Positions 26,482 to 35,459 are shown, numbered from the stretch's first letter. The stretch: DNA of 47,385 nucleotides from an uncultured Clostridia bacterium (GCA_944383685.1 CALWQM010000016.1:1-47385), one strand, 5' to 3'. Notes: generated by a model not told the origin, from the letters alone. Numbers and translations are program-made.

Positions 26482-27243
26482 TTAACCTCCAAACAATCCT
26501 GTTATGAAGTTAACCAAATTATCAAACCAATTCGTCGTTTCCCCAATAGATGAAATTTCATTCAAATCTTCTGGATATGTTTCAATAAATTCCAAACCTT
26601 TATTTGTTGCATTCAAGTTATTGATATCCTTCAAATAGGTTAAAAGATTTAAGTTGTATTCATCTTGAAGCTCAATATATTGGCTGCTTAAATTGTCAAT
26701 TGCAACCGTTCCGGCAACACAACCAACGCATGAAACTGCAAGGGCGCAAGCAAGAAAAACTGCTTTAAGTTTTGGTTTTTTCTTAACTTTTTCTTTCTTG
26801 CCTTTTTTATCTTTTGCAATAAAGTCATAATTTGGTTTTTCTATAACAAGTTTTTTAACAGATTTTTGTGGAGCTATTTCATTAACAACAACTTGCTCAG
26901 GCTCAACTTTTTCTTCCTCATGTTCTTCTGCCTTTAAAACTTCTTCTGCCTTTTCTTCTTGAACAGCCTCTTCTCTCTTTTTTAGGTCCTCAATCGTGAC
27001 ATTTTCAAAACTTGAAATATAGGTCTTAACAATGCTTTCCTTGTTTTCAATTTTCTCTTCGTGAGCCGCAGATGTTTCAACTTTTGGCTCAGCAACTTGC
27101 GTTTCAACCTTTTCTTCTTTTGCCGTTTCTGTTTGAGCCTCAATTTTTTCCTTGTGCAGAACAACCTTTTTGCTTTCTTTTAAAGGTTCTTCCTTCTTTG
27201 TTTCAACAAGGGTTTCAACCTTTTCTTCCACTAACCTGTCCAT
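26482..27243 (-). CDS. FtsL-like division protein with a long acidic cytoplasmic region
   Basis: The protein is a 160-residue Glu/Lys-rich, low-complexity N-terminal region, one membrane helix (about 160-181), and a short outer segment starting with a helical, coiled-coil-like stretch (DNLSSQYIELQDEYN). Position between rsmH and the class B penicillin-binding protein, and the one-helix topology, match FtsL, which recruits the septal synthase. FtsL is usually about 100-120 residues, so the N-terminal extension is unusual. The FtsL assignment rests on position and topology, since FtsL sequences are poorly conserved. The ribosome binding site AAAGGAGGT is strong but lies about 12 bases from the ATG. 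Confidence 0.7.
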   Translation of the reverse strand: MDRLVEEKVETLVETKKEEPLKESKKVVLHKEKIEAQTETAKEEKVETQVAEPKVETSAAHEEKIENKESIVKTYISSFENVTIEDLKKREEAVQEEKAEEVLKAEEHEEEKVEPEQVVVNEIAPQKSVKKLVIEKPNYDFIAKDKKGKKEKVKKKPKLKAVFLACALAVSCVGCVAGTVAIDNLSSQYIELQDEYNLNLLTYLKDINNLNATNKGLEFIETYPEDLNEISSIGETTNWFDNLVNFITGLFGG

Positions 27244-27286
27244 AATATTATATTAACCTCCTTTAAGAGATATGCTCTTGCAATGC

Positions 27287-28222
27287 TTAGATTCTTTCCA
27301 CAATCCTAAGTTTCGCAGATGTGCTTCTTGAATTTTCTTCTTGTTCCTTTGCTTGTGCAACAATCGGCTTTCTGTTCACAAGTTTAACTTTTGCTTTATG
27401 TCCACAAATGCACTTTGGAGTTTTAGGTGGGCAAAGACAATCTGTGCTTTCCGTTTTAAAAACATTTTTAACAATTCTGTCTTCAAGGCTATGAAAGGTA
27501 AGAATTGCCATCCTGCCACCAATATTTAACATGTCAATAAATTCTTCAAGCACATTGTCAAGCCCATCAAGTTCTTTGTTCACTTCAATCCTTATTGCTT
27601 GGAACACTTTTTTTGATGCTCCACCACGGCTGTAAACAACTTTTTTAGGCAAACTGTTTTCAATAATATCTCTAAGTTCAAAAGTGGTTTCAATTGGTTT
27701 AATCTTTCTTTCACTTACGATATTTCTTGCAATCTTTTTTGCAAACTCCTCCTCGCCATACTTAAAGAAAATTTGGGTAAGTTCACTTTCGCTGTAAGAA
27801 TTGACAACATCATATGCAGTGAGCACGTCCTCATCCTGTCCCATGCGCATGTCAAGTCTGCCATTATGTAAGAAGCTAAACCCTCGGTCACCTTCGTCAA
27901 TTTGATGTGAACTTACACCTAAGTCAATCAAAACACCATCAATTTTTTCAACTCCGTTTTCTTTTAAGAAAGAAGGAGCATCTTTGTAATTAAGCTTTGT
28001 TATGATAACTTTACTTCCAAATTTTTCAAGTTTTTTCCTGCTCTCTTTAATGGCATCTTCATCTCTATCAAACCCATAAAGTTTGCCATTTTTAAGTTTT
28101 TTTGCAATTTCAAAGGAGTGTCCTGCACCACCAATTGTGCAATCAACATAAATACCGTTTTCTTTAATATCAAGTCCATCAACGACTTCGTTTAACATAA
28201 CTGGAACGTGTTTAAACTCCAT
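27287..28222 (-). CDS. rsmH: 16S rRNA (cytosine-1402-N4)-methyltransferase
   Basis: This enzyme adds a methyl group to N4 of C1402 in the 30S decoding centre. The 311 residues match the family. N-terminal HVPVMLNEVVDGL, the SAM loop DCTIGGAGHS (about 27-36), the region ILIDLGVSSHQID and the hallmark DRGFSFLHNGRLDMRM are all present. The ILTFHSLEDRIVK motif and the C-terminal RKPI and RSTSAKLR segments are also there. The ATG is seven bases after the stop of the CvpA-like gene. AGGAG sits inside the end of that gene. In many Bacillota rsmH follows mraZ; here mraZ is absent and a large CvpA-like gene takes its place. Confidence 0.95.
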   Translation of the reverse strand: MEFKHVPVMLNEVVDGLDIKENGIYVDCTIGGAGHSFEIAKKLKNGKLYGFDRDEDAIKESRKKLEKFGSKVIITKLNYKDAPSFLKENGVEKIDGVLIDLGVSSHQIDEGDRGFSFLHNGRLDMRMGQDEDVLTAYDVVNSYSESELTQIFFKYGEEEFAKKIARNIVSERKIKPIETTFELRDIIENSLPKKVVYSRGGASKKVFQAIRIEVNKELDGLDNVLEEFIDMLNIGGRMAILTFHSLEDRIVKNVFKTESTDCLCPPKTPKCICGHKAKVKLVNRKPIVAQAKEQEENSRSTSAKLRIVERI

Positions 28223-28225
28223 AGT

Positions 28226-31108
28226 TTACACTCCTAATCCTAAAAGATTTTTAAGTGGTTGTTTAAAGGCACTGTATCCGGCTTCGTCAAACACGGTGTC
28301 AATCACAGTTGTTATTCGCTCGCCATAATTTGTGATAGCAGTTTCATTCAAAATACCCGTTACAATCTTTTGTGCATTGTTTATAACCTGAACCCCTTTA
28401 TCTATATCGTTTTCATAAAGGGTATCAATTGTTGAAAAGATTGCCTGAACAAACTTGGTAACATCTTCCTCTGAGTTTAACTCAATGCCACTGATATTGG
28501 CATTTAAAGCATCTGCAAAATCAATTACATCGCAAACTTCTGTCATCAAGGTTTCATAAGATAAGCTGTTGTCATAATATCCTGTGGCTTTATCTTTAAC
28601 GCCTATGTATGCCTTAATGTCTTCGGCATTTTCATTTGGTTCTTGACTAGAATAAATTGGATTGTCATCAATCACATCACCAGTCAAATACCAAATTATA
28701 TTTATGAAGACTTCTTTAAAGACATTTTCTTGTGCAGAAGTTTTAAGAACATCCAAAACCTGCCCAATTAAAACAAGTTTTTCTTGTAAGTTTGGAGAAT
28801 TAATAGCATTAGAATTAAGTGCATTTAAAAGTTCAATAATTGTTGAAACATAAACCTCTTGTTTTTCTTGAAGGTTAGAGTAAGTTGTTGTTGGAATAAC
28901 ACCAGTTACCCCTCCAACCTGTTTATCAATTTCACTAAACAAAGTTTCATGAAGTGGTCTATACATATTATTTGCAAACAAGATATTTAATAAATCATCA
29001 ACTTTATCGTCTTTATTCATTTGTGAGAAAAGTTCAAATTGGTCTGCATTGTCGCTTAACATATATTTAAGATAGGTTTGACCTTCAATATCTCCGTCAT
29101 TCAAAACATTAAGTAAGTCACCTATTGAACTTAACTTTTCATACCAGTTTTCATAAGTGTCTTCACCTTCACTCAATGCGACAAATCCATCAAGATTTTC
29201 TTCCAAGGTTGTTATAACTTGGTCAAACACCATTTCTTTTAAGCTTTGCCCATTGAAAGAAGCTTTATCTAAGTCATAGAAAGGCATAATAAGTTTTGCA
29301 AGAAATTCTCTATCTTCATTTACCTTTTCTGTTAAGATATCTAAAATTGCATTAAAGTCTTCGCCGCCACCATTTAACACATCAACAAGTCCACTGTCAA
29401 CAATGGTAACAATAGGGTTTTTAATGTAATCAAAGAAGCTTGAATATGTGTTTAAGGTTGTGAGAGAACTGTCAACGTGTGCATCATCACCTAAAACATC
29501 AATTCCCATAAGTTTCAGGATGTTTTCAAAAGCATGAACTTCAACATCCTCTTCTTCCACTTTCGTTGTGTAATTAAATATTTTAAGGGAATTTGCTTCA
29601 TCTAAAATTTCACCAAAATTGTCTAAAACACCACCAATATCATTAAGGTTTAAAATTGCATTAAGTATGTCATCTGCTTCGATAATGTCTAAAATATTTT
29701 CTTTGTCGTTAAGGGTTTTAATTTCATTCATTATATTTAACAACGAATCAACCATACCGTTTAATTCGTCTTTTGTAACAGCAGTATTTATTCCAACAAT
29801 AATTCCTTCCTCGTTTTGATAAGCATTTTCAAGTTCATTGGATGCCATTTCAAGGAAAGTTGGCAAAGCATCTCCAACCAAATTCAATCCAACAACCCCC
29901 TTTAAAGTTGTTGAAACTGTTTCCTCGTTGTTAACCACAAAATTCATCACATTTTCAATATTACTTGTGTCTAAATTCACAATTTCTTGCAAGGTTCCAT
30001 CATTTACCAGGGCTTCAACAATATTTAAAACAGATTTCAAATCGCTTGAAAGATAAGTATACGCATCAAAATTTTCTTCGCTAAATCTTGTTTGAACGTC
30101 ATTGATTATCTTTTGAACAACCTCTGGAATTTCTGTATCAAAACTATCTTTTATTTCATCAAAATTAACAACAAAATCTCTAACAGTGTCAGCAATCACT
30201 GTTTTAAATAAATTGTTATCAATCAAGCTATTTAAACTTGTTTTAATAGGTGTAAAATCAAGATTTTCAAGATTGTTATCTGCAACATTATTATAGAAAA
30301 TCACAACATCATTATAAGAATCTGCAACCACAACAATTTCGCTTCTAAAATTGATTGGCTTTCCATCAATTTCAAAAGTTGAAAGAGCATCAAACATGGC
30401 ATCATCAAAACCAAAAATTGAACAAACTTTTCCCAACGCACTTTTGTTGTATGCATTAATTATTTCATTTACTTCTGGTGGAACTTGTTCGTTTAAAATA
30501 TCCCCAAGAGTTGGTAATTTTTCACCATTTCCCTCACTTAAAGTTTGTGTTTGAGAAGTTGCACTTGCAGAAGCAATTTCTGCATAGGTGTTAGTTAAAG
30601 AAGTTAAAGGTGCAAAAAGCACAAAAACAAACAAGAATGATTCAACAAGTCCAACAAATGCCCCTGAAAGTCTGTGAGGTTTATGAGAAGAAAAGTCTTT
30701 TCTTTTTGTTCCAAAGCTTACCCTTGCAACAACAAGATATATAATATCCATAAGGAAATACACAAGAACCATAATCACCATAAAGACAATTGGATTCAAT
30801 ATTGCTGATGGCAAATTTTGTATGAATGCAGATGCAGAGTCAAAATTAGATAAATCAAACATATTTTGTGAAATCATTTGAATTATATAATCTTTAATAG
30901 AAACAAGAGAACCATCCACATTAATATTCACTTCCATAATTGCATTAGTGATTGGTGCAGTGATAAAGAATGCAATGATTATGCTTGCAACTGCAAAAAC
31001 AATGTGGGTTGAACTTCTTTTTATTCCCCTGCCTAAGCCAATGAAAAACCCAATCAAAAGCGCAAGCACAAGGAAAGCTATACTCCCCCATAAGAAATAA
31101 GTTGCCAT
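28226..31108 (-). CDS. Large CvpA-like membrane protein, 960 residues
   Basis: The N terminus (about 1-190) has four hydrophobic helices with the pattern LLIGFFIGLGRGIKRSS followed by helix pairs, as in the CvpA/colicin V production family. After the fourth helix, about 770 residues follow that are acidic, Asn/Asp/Leu-rich and predicted to be almost all helical, with repeated patterns such as ILDNFGEIL and LLNVLNDGD. This part has no membrane helix and would lie outside the cell if the last helix ends there. CvpA proteins are usually about 160-200 residues, so the extension is the unusual part. TAAGGAGAG precedes the ATG. It is directly upstream of rsmH and likely co-transcribed with the division genes. 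Confidence 0.82.
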   Translation of the reverse strand: MATYFLWGSIAFLVLALLIGFFIGLGRGIKRSSTHIVFAVASIIIAFFITAPITNAIMEVNINVDGSLVSIKDYIIQMISQNMFDLSNFDSASAFIQNLPSAILNPIVFMVIMVLVYFLMDIIYLVVARVSFGTKRKDFSSHKPHRLSGAFVGLVESFLFVFVLFAPLTSLTNTYAEIASASATSQTQTLSEGNGEKLPTLGDILNEQVPPEVNEIINAYNKSALGKVCSIFGFDDAMFDALSTFEIDGKPINFRSEIVVVADSYNDVVIFYNNVADNNLENLDFTPIKTSLNSLIDNNLFKTVIADTVRDFVVNFDEIKDSFDTEIPEVVQKIINDVQTRFSEENFDAYTYLSSDLKSVLNIVEALVNDGTLQEIVNLDTSNIENVMNFVVNNEETVSTTLKGVVGLNLVGDALPTFLEMASNELENAYQNEEGIIVGINTAVTKDELNGMVDSLLNIMNEIKTLNDKENILDIIEADDILNAILNLNDIGGVLDNFGEILDEANSLKIFNYTTKVEEEDVEVHAFENILKLMGIDVLGDDAHVDSSLTTLNTYSSFFDYIKNPIVTIVDSGLVDVLNGGGEDFNAILDILTEKVNEDREFLAKLIMPFYDLDKASFNGQSLKEMVFDQVITTLEENLDGFVALSEGEDTYENWYEKLSSIGDLLNVLNDGDIEGQTYLKYMLSDNADQFELFSQMNKDDKVDDLLNILFANNMYRPLHETLFSEIDKQVGGVTGVIPTTTYSNLQEKQEVYVSTIIELLNALNSNAINSPNLQEKLVLIGQVLDVLKTSAQENVFKEVFINIIWYLTGDVIDDNPIYSSQEPNENAEDIKAYIGVKDKATGYYDNSLSYETLMTEVCDVIDFADALNANISGIELNSEEDVTKFVQAIFSTIDTLYENDIDKGVQVINNAQKIVTGILNETAITNYGERITTVIDTVFDEAGYSAFKQPLKNLLGLGV

Positions 31109-31441
31109 TTTCTTCTCTCCTTAAAATTCTTTTATGTACACACAAAGGTTTTATTATTTTAACAAACCTTGCGTATTTATATATATTATATCATACATAT
31201 AAGAATTTACCAATAAAATTATCCAAAATAATTTTTCTCAAAAAAACAAAAAATAAAACAAAAAAACTTGACGCATTTGTTTTATTTTAAATTTTAATAA
31301 AAAAATCAAACTAATTATATAAAAATAACTAAATAATTATTTGTAGTTTTGATAAAATTTACAAAAAAAACCAAAAAAAATTATAAAAACTACAATTTTT
31401 TTCTATTTTTTCAACAATTTTTATCGATTTTTGTATATTTT
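31109..31441. other. AT-rich intergenic DNA: leader of the CvpA-like gene and a long inverted repeat
   Basis: The leader has an inverted repeat AAGGTTT (31145-31151) and AAACCTT (31164-31170). Farther on, TTGTAGTTTT (31341-31350) and AAAACTACAA (31386-31395) form ten-base arms around a 35-base loop, next to a T-run on the plus strand. This may contribute to ending the recF transcript on the minus strand, but the loop is long. No gene is seen. Confidence 0.4.
31185..31213 (-). promoter_or_regulatory. Probable promoter of the CvpA-rsmH-ftsL-pbp operon
   Basis: On the minus strand: TTGGTA (31208-31213), 17-base spacer, TATAAT (31185-31190). The leader is about 70 bases and contains the AAGGTTT/AAACCTT inverted repeat before the ribosome binding site. 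Confidence 0.55.
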
Positions 31442-32530
31442 TTAATTTTGTTTTATAATTTTTCCAGATGCGATTTCAAAAACTTTACCAGTTATTTTTT
31501 TGTCATCAGTGCAAGTGATAAATGTTTGAGTCCTATCAACAAATTTTAAAAGTCTTGCTTGTCTCTCCGCATCAAGTTCACTGAAAACATCATCAAGCAT
31601 GAGAATTGGATATTCACCAGTTCTATTGAACATACTTTCAAGTTCGGCAAGTTTAAGTGAAAGTGCAACTGTTCTTTGTTGACCTTGTGAACCAAAATTT
31701 TTCACTTCAACATCATTTAAGAATATATCTATATCATCCCTGTGAACCCCGATGGTTGTGTATCCAAGTTTAAAATCTTTTTCAATGTTTTTCTTTAAAA
31801 GTTTATCCATGTTTTCTTCAAACTTTTCATCAAGTTTAACCCCACATCCACAAGCATAATTTAGCTCAATTTTTTCTTTTCCTCCACTTAAATATGTTTG
31901 AGCTTTTTCTGTGTAAGGCATTATTTCTTCAATAAATTTCTTTCTTTCAAAAGCAATCTTTTGCGCTGTTTGCACCAGTGCCCTATCCCAAATATCTATT
32001 GTTTCCTTAACATATTCCAAATTATCACTGGTTTTAAGAAGTTTGTTTCTGTTTGCCAATATCTTCTCATAGCGAGATAAATTATAAAAATACCTCTTGT
32101 TTGTTTGAGAAATGTCAATATCCATAAACTTTCTTCTTTCATCTGGACTTTCTCTAACCAATTTAAGCTCATTAGGTGAAAAAAACACAACATTAATTTC
32201 CCCTATAAGTTCCCCTATTCTTCTTATTGGCAAAGAATTTATAAGAATTGTTTTTTTATGACTCTTAGAAAGTTTCACTTCAATTTTAAGCTCTCTATAT
32301 TTTCTTTCAGCCTTTAAATTTATGTAACCCTCTTCACAACCAAACCTTATCAAATCTTTATCTTTAATTGATTTAAAACTTTTTCCAATGCAGCAATAAA
32401 ATATACTCTCTAAGAGATTTGTCTTTCCCTGAGCATTTTTTCCTATAAAAACATTAATTTTATCGCTAAAATCAACCTTTAAGCTTTCATAATTTCTAAA
32501 ATTTGTGAGAGTAAGTGAACTTATCTTCAT
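31442..32530 (-). CDS. recF: DNA replication and repair protein RecF
   Basis: A SMC-like ATPase that loads RecA at gaps with RecO and RecR. The 362 residues match the family. The start is typical, MKISSLTLTNFRNYESL. Walker A is GKNAQGKT (30-37). The RecF region SPDERRKFMDID, the signature-like GSQGQQRT and Walker B LMLDDVFSELD are present. In most Bacillota recF follows dnaN on the same strand. Here it lies on the other strand, upstream of dnaA, so it has been moved or inverted. A TATAAT (32537-32542) ends six bases before the ATG with no ribosome binding site, so the mRNA is probably leaderless. Confidence 0.95.
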   Translation of the reverse strand: MKISSLTLTNFRNYESLKVDFSDKINVFIGKNAQGKTNLLESIFYCCIGKSFKSIKDKDLIRFGCEEGYINLKAERKYRELKIEVKLSKSHKKTILINSLPIRRIGELIGEINVVFFSPNELKLVRESPDERRKFMDIDISQTNKRYFYNLSRYEKILANRNKLLKTSDNLEYVKETIDIWDRALVQTAQKIAFERKKFIEEIMPYTEKAQTYLSGGKEKIELNYACGCGVKLDEKFEENMDKLLKKNIEKDFKLGYTTIGVHRDDIDIFLNDVEVKNFGSQGQQRTVALSLKLAELESMFNRTGEYPILMLDDVFSELDAERQARLLKFVDRTQTFITCTDDKKITGKVFEIASGKIIKQN

Positions 32531-32589
32531 ATTCTTATTATATCATAAAATACATTTAAGTTATCAATTATTTTATAATTTTATTTTCA

Positions 32590-32665
32590 TCTTAAAATGA
32601 AACAGTATATATATATTTATATATAGTATATATATTAATATATAATCATATATAATAATCACTCT
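32590..32665. other. TA-alternating tract between recF and the peptidase gene
   Basis: About 55 bases (32606-32660) are nearly pure alternating T and A, such as GTATATATATATTTATATA. It lies in the gap between divergent genes next to the origin region and could melt easily, as a DNA unwinding element would. No DnaA box was seen next to it, so a role in replication is a guess. Confidence 0.35.
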
Positions 32666-32749
32666 TCAAATTTTGCTTTACCTAACCTTTCTATCCTTGA
32701 ATTTTAATTTCTACTTTGTTTTTCTTGATAACTAAAATCGTTAAATTAG

Positions 32750-32778
32750 TTGGCAATAATTAAGATAAGTGTTATTAT
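32750..32778 (+). promoter_or_regulatory. Promoter of the C39-like peptidase gene
   Basis: TTGGCA (32750-32755), 17-base spacer, TATTAT (32773-32778). The same TTG could be misread as a start codon of a longer frame, but the promoter position shows the true start must be downstream. Confidence 0.6.
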
Positions 32779-32797
32779 AGTAATAAAGGAGCTATCA

Positions 32798-33442
32798 GTG
32801 AAAGATAAATATTATAGAACTTATAATTTTTTTGATATTAAAAAAGAGAAAAATTTTGATAAAACCAACCTCACTTTAATATCTCACTTCAAAACATTAC
32901 AACAAAAAGGTGATGCAAATTGCGGTCCATGTTGTGCCATAATGTTATTAAACTACTATGGAGATTTTCGTTTTAAAGAAGAAGATGTTGCAATACTTAT
33001 GAAAACAAAAAAATTTCAAAAAGGCACAAATTTTAATCATTTTTATAATTTTTTTAAAAATTTATCAAATAAAGAAGGAAAATTTAAAGTTTTTTCAAAT
33101 TTTGAATACAAAAAACTTCATAAACATAAACTTATTTTTCCTACCTTTGAAAAATTTAAAATCTTCATTTTGGATAAACTGAAAAGAAATATCCCAGTGA
33201 TTGTTGAAAATGTTGACTATGGCGGACATTACAAAATTATTATTGGCTATGACGAACAATCAAAAAGTAAAGATGAGGATGATATGTTAATCTTTTGTGA
33301 CCCACAAGATGTTACTGACGAAAAATGTGATGGCTATAATTATTTTCCAGCAGATAGATTTTACTATATGTGGTTTGATAATCACTGCTTCTCAAAAAAA
33401 TATAGAAAACAACCTTTCCTTTATATTGAATATAACAATTAA
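32798..33442 (+). CDS. C39-like papain-fold cysteine peptidase, cytosolic
   Basis: The pattern is that of C39-like peptidases: catalytic Cys42 in GDANCGPCCAIMLLNYYG, His144 in YGGHYKIIIGYD and Asp168 in IFCDPQD. It has 214 residues, with no transporter domain and no clear signal peptide or membrane helix. C39 domains in ABC exporters cut double-Gly leader peptides. Free-standing ones are less understood. The GTG at 32798 is chosen because AAGGAG lies six to seven bases before it; the longer frame from TTG at 32750 begins inside the promoter. The gene lies between recF and dnaA, an unusual place. Substrate is unknown. Confidence 0.72.
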   Translation: MKDKYYRTYNFFDIKKEKNFDKTNLTLISHFKTLQQKGDANCGPCCAIMLLNYYGDFRFKEEDVAILMKTKKFQKGTNFNHFYNFFKNLSNKEGKFKVFSNFEYKKLHKHKLIFPTFEKFKIFILDKLKRNIPVIVENVDYGGHYKIIIGYDEQSKSKDEDDMLIFCDPQDVTDEKCDGYNYFPADRFYYMWFDNHCFSKKYRKQPFLYIEYNN

Positions 33443-33550
33443 ATTTATCTTTTTTTATTGATTTGTTTATATTTTTTCAATTTAATTTTGTTTTTTTATA
33501 AAATTTAATTCAATTTTTAATTTTTTTAAAAAATTTATCAAATAAAAAAG

Positions 33551-33579
33551 TTGAAATTTGAAATCTTTTCTTGTATAAT
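33551..33579 (+). promoter_or_regulatory. dnaA promoter
   Basis: TTGAAA (33551-33556), 17-base spacer, TATAAT (33574-33579). The ribosome binding site AAGAGG and ATG follow 17 bases later. No DnaA box of close consensus was noticed at this promoter. Confidence 0.75.
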
Positions 33580-33596
33580 AAAGTAAGAGGTGTTTT

Positions 33597-34940
33597 ATGC
33601 AAGATATTGAAACTATTTGGAAACAAGTTTTGGAAAAACTGGAACTGAGAATTTCTTCGGTTTCTTTTATGCTTTGGATTAAAACAATCAAACCTCTTGA
33701 AATTGATGATAAAGATAATTTCATTTTGGTGGCACAGTCTGTCACAGCAAAAAATCAAATTTTAAGAAACTTTGTTGACAAAATTAATGATTGTGTATAT
33801 GAAATTACAGGAAAAAACTTAAAAATTTCAGTTTTAGACCAAAATGAAGAGATAGAATATTTAAAAAATAACAAAGTTGATGAAAAAAATTCTTCAAAAC
33901 ATGAAGAAAAATCACCTTTTATGGAAAAATACACATTTGATAACTTTGTTGTTGGTAAAAGTAACCAATTTGTGTATGCCGCTGCAAGAACAGTTGCGGA
34001 ACACCCTGGCAAAAGATATAACCCTCTTTTTATTTATGGGGGAGTTGGACTTGGAAAAACCCACCTTTTGCATGCAATTGGAAATTATTTATATGAATTT
34101 TCACCAGAACTTAAAATTTTGTATGTAACTTGCGAACAATTTACAAATGACTACATTGCGTCACTTTATTCCCCTACAAAAAACAAAGCTATTATGGAAT
34201 TTAGAGGAAAATACAGAAATTTAGACGTTTTAATGGTGGATGATATTCAATTTTTGTCCAGAGGAAAGGAAACCCAAGAAGAATTTTTCCACACTTTTAA
34301 CGAACTTATTATGAACAACAAGCAAATTATTATCTGTTCTGACCGTCCACCAAAGGAAATTGAAACTTTGGAAGATAGATTGCGTTCTCGTTTTTCAAGT
34401 GGACTTATCCATGATATTCAATCTCCTGACATCGAAACAAGAATTGCCATCCTTCACAAAAAGAGTCAACTTGAAAAATACTATGCCGAAGATGATGTTA
34501 TTAACTATATTGCAGAACATATCGATTCAAACATCCGTGACCTTGAAGGAAAACTTAGTGAAGTTTACTTTCTTGCCACATTGAATGGTAAAAAAGTGGC
34601 AACAATGGCAGAAGCAAAGGAAATTTTCACAAAGGAACCTGTTGAAGAAATAAAAAATGACCTTAACCCTGACAAAATCATTAACATTGTTTGCGACTAT
34701 TTCAATATTTCCTATCAAGATATCATTGGAAAAAAGAAAAATAAGGAAATTGTGGAACCAAGAATGCTTGCAATATATCTAATCAGTGAGCTTTTAAACT
34801 TGCCACTTGTCAATATCGGTAAAATTTTTGGTGGAAGAGACCATACAACAATTATGCATTCAAGGGATAAGATAACAGCAGAAGTCAAATCAAATAAAAA
34901 AATACAAAACTATATTAAAGACTTAAAGGAACGTTTATAA
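33597..34940 (+). CDS. dnaA: Chromosomal replication initiator DnaA
   Basis: The initiator binds DnaA boxes and opens the origin. The 447 residues are normal. Domain I is about 1-80 (starting MQDIETIWKQVLEKL), and a short acidic/Lys linker follows (about 81-110). The AAA+ domain has Walker A GGVGLGKT (148-155) and Walker B VLMVDDIQFL (211-220). The DNA-binding domain ends with the signature GRDHTTIMHSRDKI. It has its own promoter and a terminator just after the stop, so it is not co-transcribed with dnaN as in many relatives. DnaA boxes are found in the following gap and, more densely, at 2786-2899. Confidence 0.97.
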   Translation: MQDIETIWKQVLEKLELRISSVSFMLWIKTIKPLEIDDKDNFILVAQSVTAKNQILRNFVDKINDCVYEITGKNLKISVLDQNEEIEYLKNNKVDEKNSSKHEEKSPFMEKYTFDNFVVGKSNQFVYAAARTVAEHPGKRYNPLFIYGGVGLGKTHLLHAIGNYLYEFSPELKILYVTCEQFTNDYIASLYSPTKNKAIMEFRGKYRNLDVLMVDDIQFLSRGKETQEEFFHTFNELIMNNKQIIICSDRPPKEIETLEDRLRSRFSSGLIHDIQSPDIETRIAILHKKSQLEKYYAEDDVINYIAEHIDSNIRDLEGKLSEVYFLATLNGKKVATMAEAKEIFTKEPVEEIKNDLNPDKIINIVCDYFNISYQDIIGKKKNKEIVEPRMLAIYLISELLNLPLVNIGKIFGGRDHTTIMHSRDKITAEVKSNKKIQNYIKDLKERL

Positions 34941-34967
34941 ATTTAGGTTCTAAAAGTGTAATTTGAA

Positions 34968-34996
34968 AAGTGAGGAGTAAAGCCTTACTTTTTTTT
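34968..34996 (+). terminator. Terminator after dnaA
   Basis: Arms AAGTGAGG and CCTTACTT (one G-T pair) enclose a seven-base loop and are followed by six or more T. Confidence 0.82.
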
Positions 34997-35459
34997 ATTT
35001 TAAAATTAAAGATTTGTGGATAACTTTGTCTTTTTGTTTTAAGTATTTCATTATGTTTTATCTTTAAAAAAGCGTTTTATTTCTTTTAAAAAATCAAAAA
35101 AAATGAAAAAATTTTGAATTTTGTTTAATTTTTAGTTCATTTTTTGAAAAAATTGGGCCCTTTTAACTGAGTTTAAATTTTAGGTTTTTATTTTGTTAAA
35201 AAATGCTACAATGCCCTAAAATAGGGACGTGTAGACATTTTAAAATAGTTAAAAATTGCTTTCCACAATGCATGTGGACAAAGTTTTCAAGGTATCCACA
35301 TTGTTGTCCACATCCATAAAACACAATATGTTGTTGTTTCCTTAAATTTTGTTGGAAACTAAAAAACTATATCTTGATTTTGGGTTTGAGTTATGCACAT
35401 TTCCACAGCCATAATTAATATCATGATTATACTATAAATAAAATAATTTAATATTTTAG
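34997..35459. other. Probable oriC region between dnaA and dnaN
   Basis: This is the classical position of the origin in Bacillota. DnaA-box-like sites: TGTGGATAA (35015-35023, perfect, reverse), TGTGGACAA (35273-35281), GTATCCACA (35292-35300), TTGTCCACA (35304-35312) and TTATGCACA (35391-35399). TCCACA and TGTGGA form an inverted repeat around ATGCA (35262-35278), and CCCTA/TAGGG form another (35214-35226). An A/T-rich stretch (35050-35150) could be the unwinding element. Most boxes deviate by one or two bases, unlike the array at 2786-2899. The origin call is inferred from gene order and boxes. Confidence 0.7.

Noticed and set aside
31341..31395. Long inverted repeat as a plus-strand terminator
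   Set aside because: The loop is about 35 bases and no plus-strand gene lies upstream, so it is reported only as a repeat.
32750..32797. TTG start of the C39-like peptidase
   Set aside because: The TTG is part of the -35 box of the promoter and has no ribosome binding site. The GTG at 32798 has AAGGAG in place.
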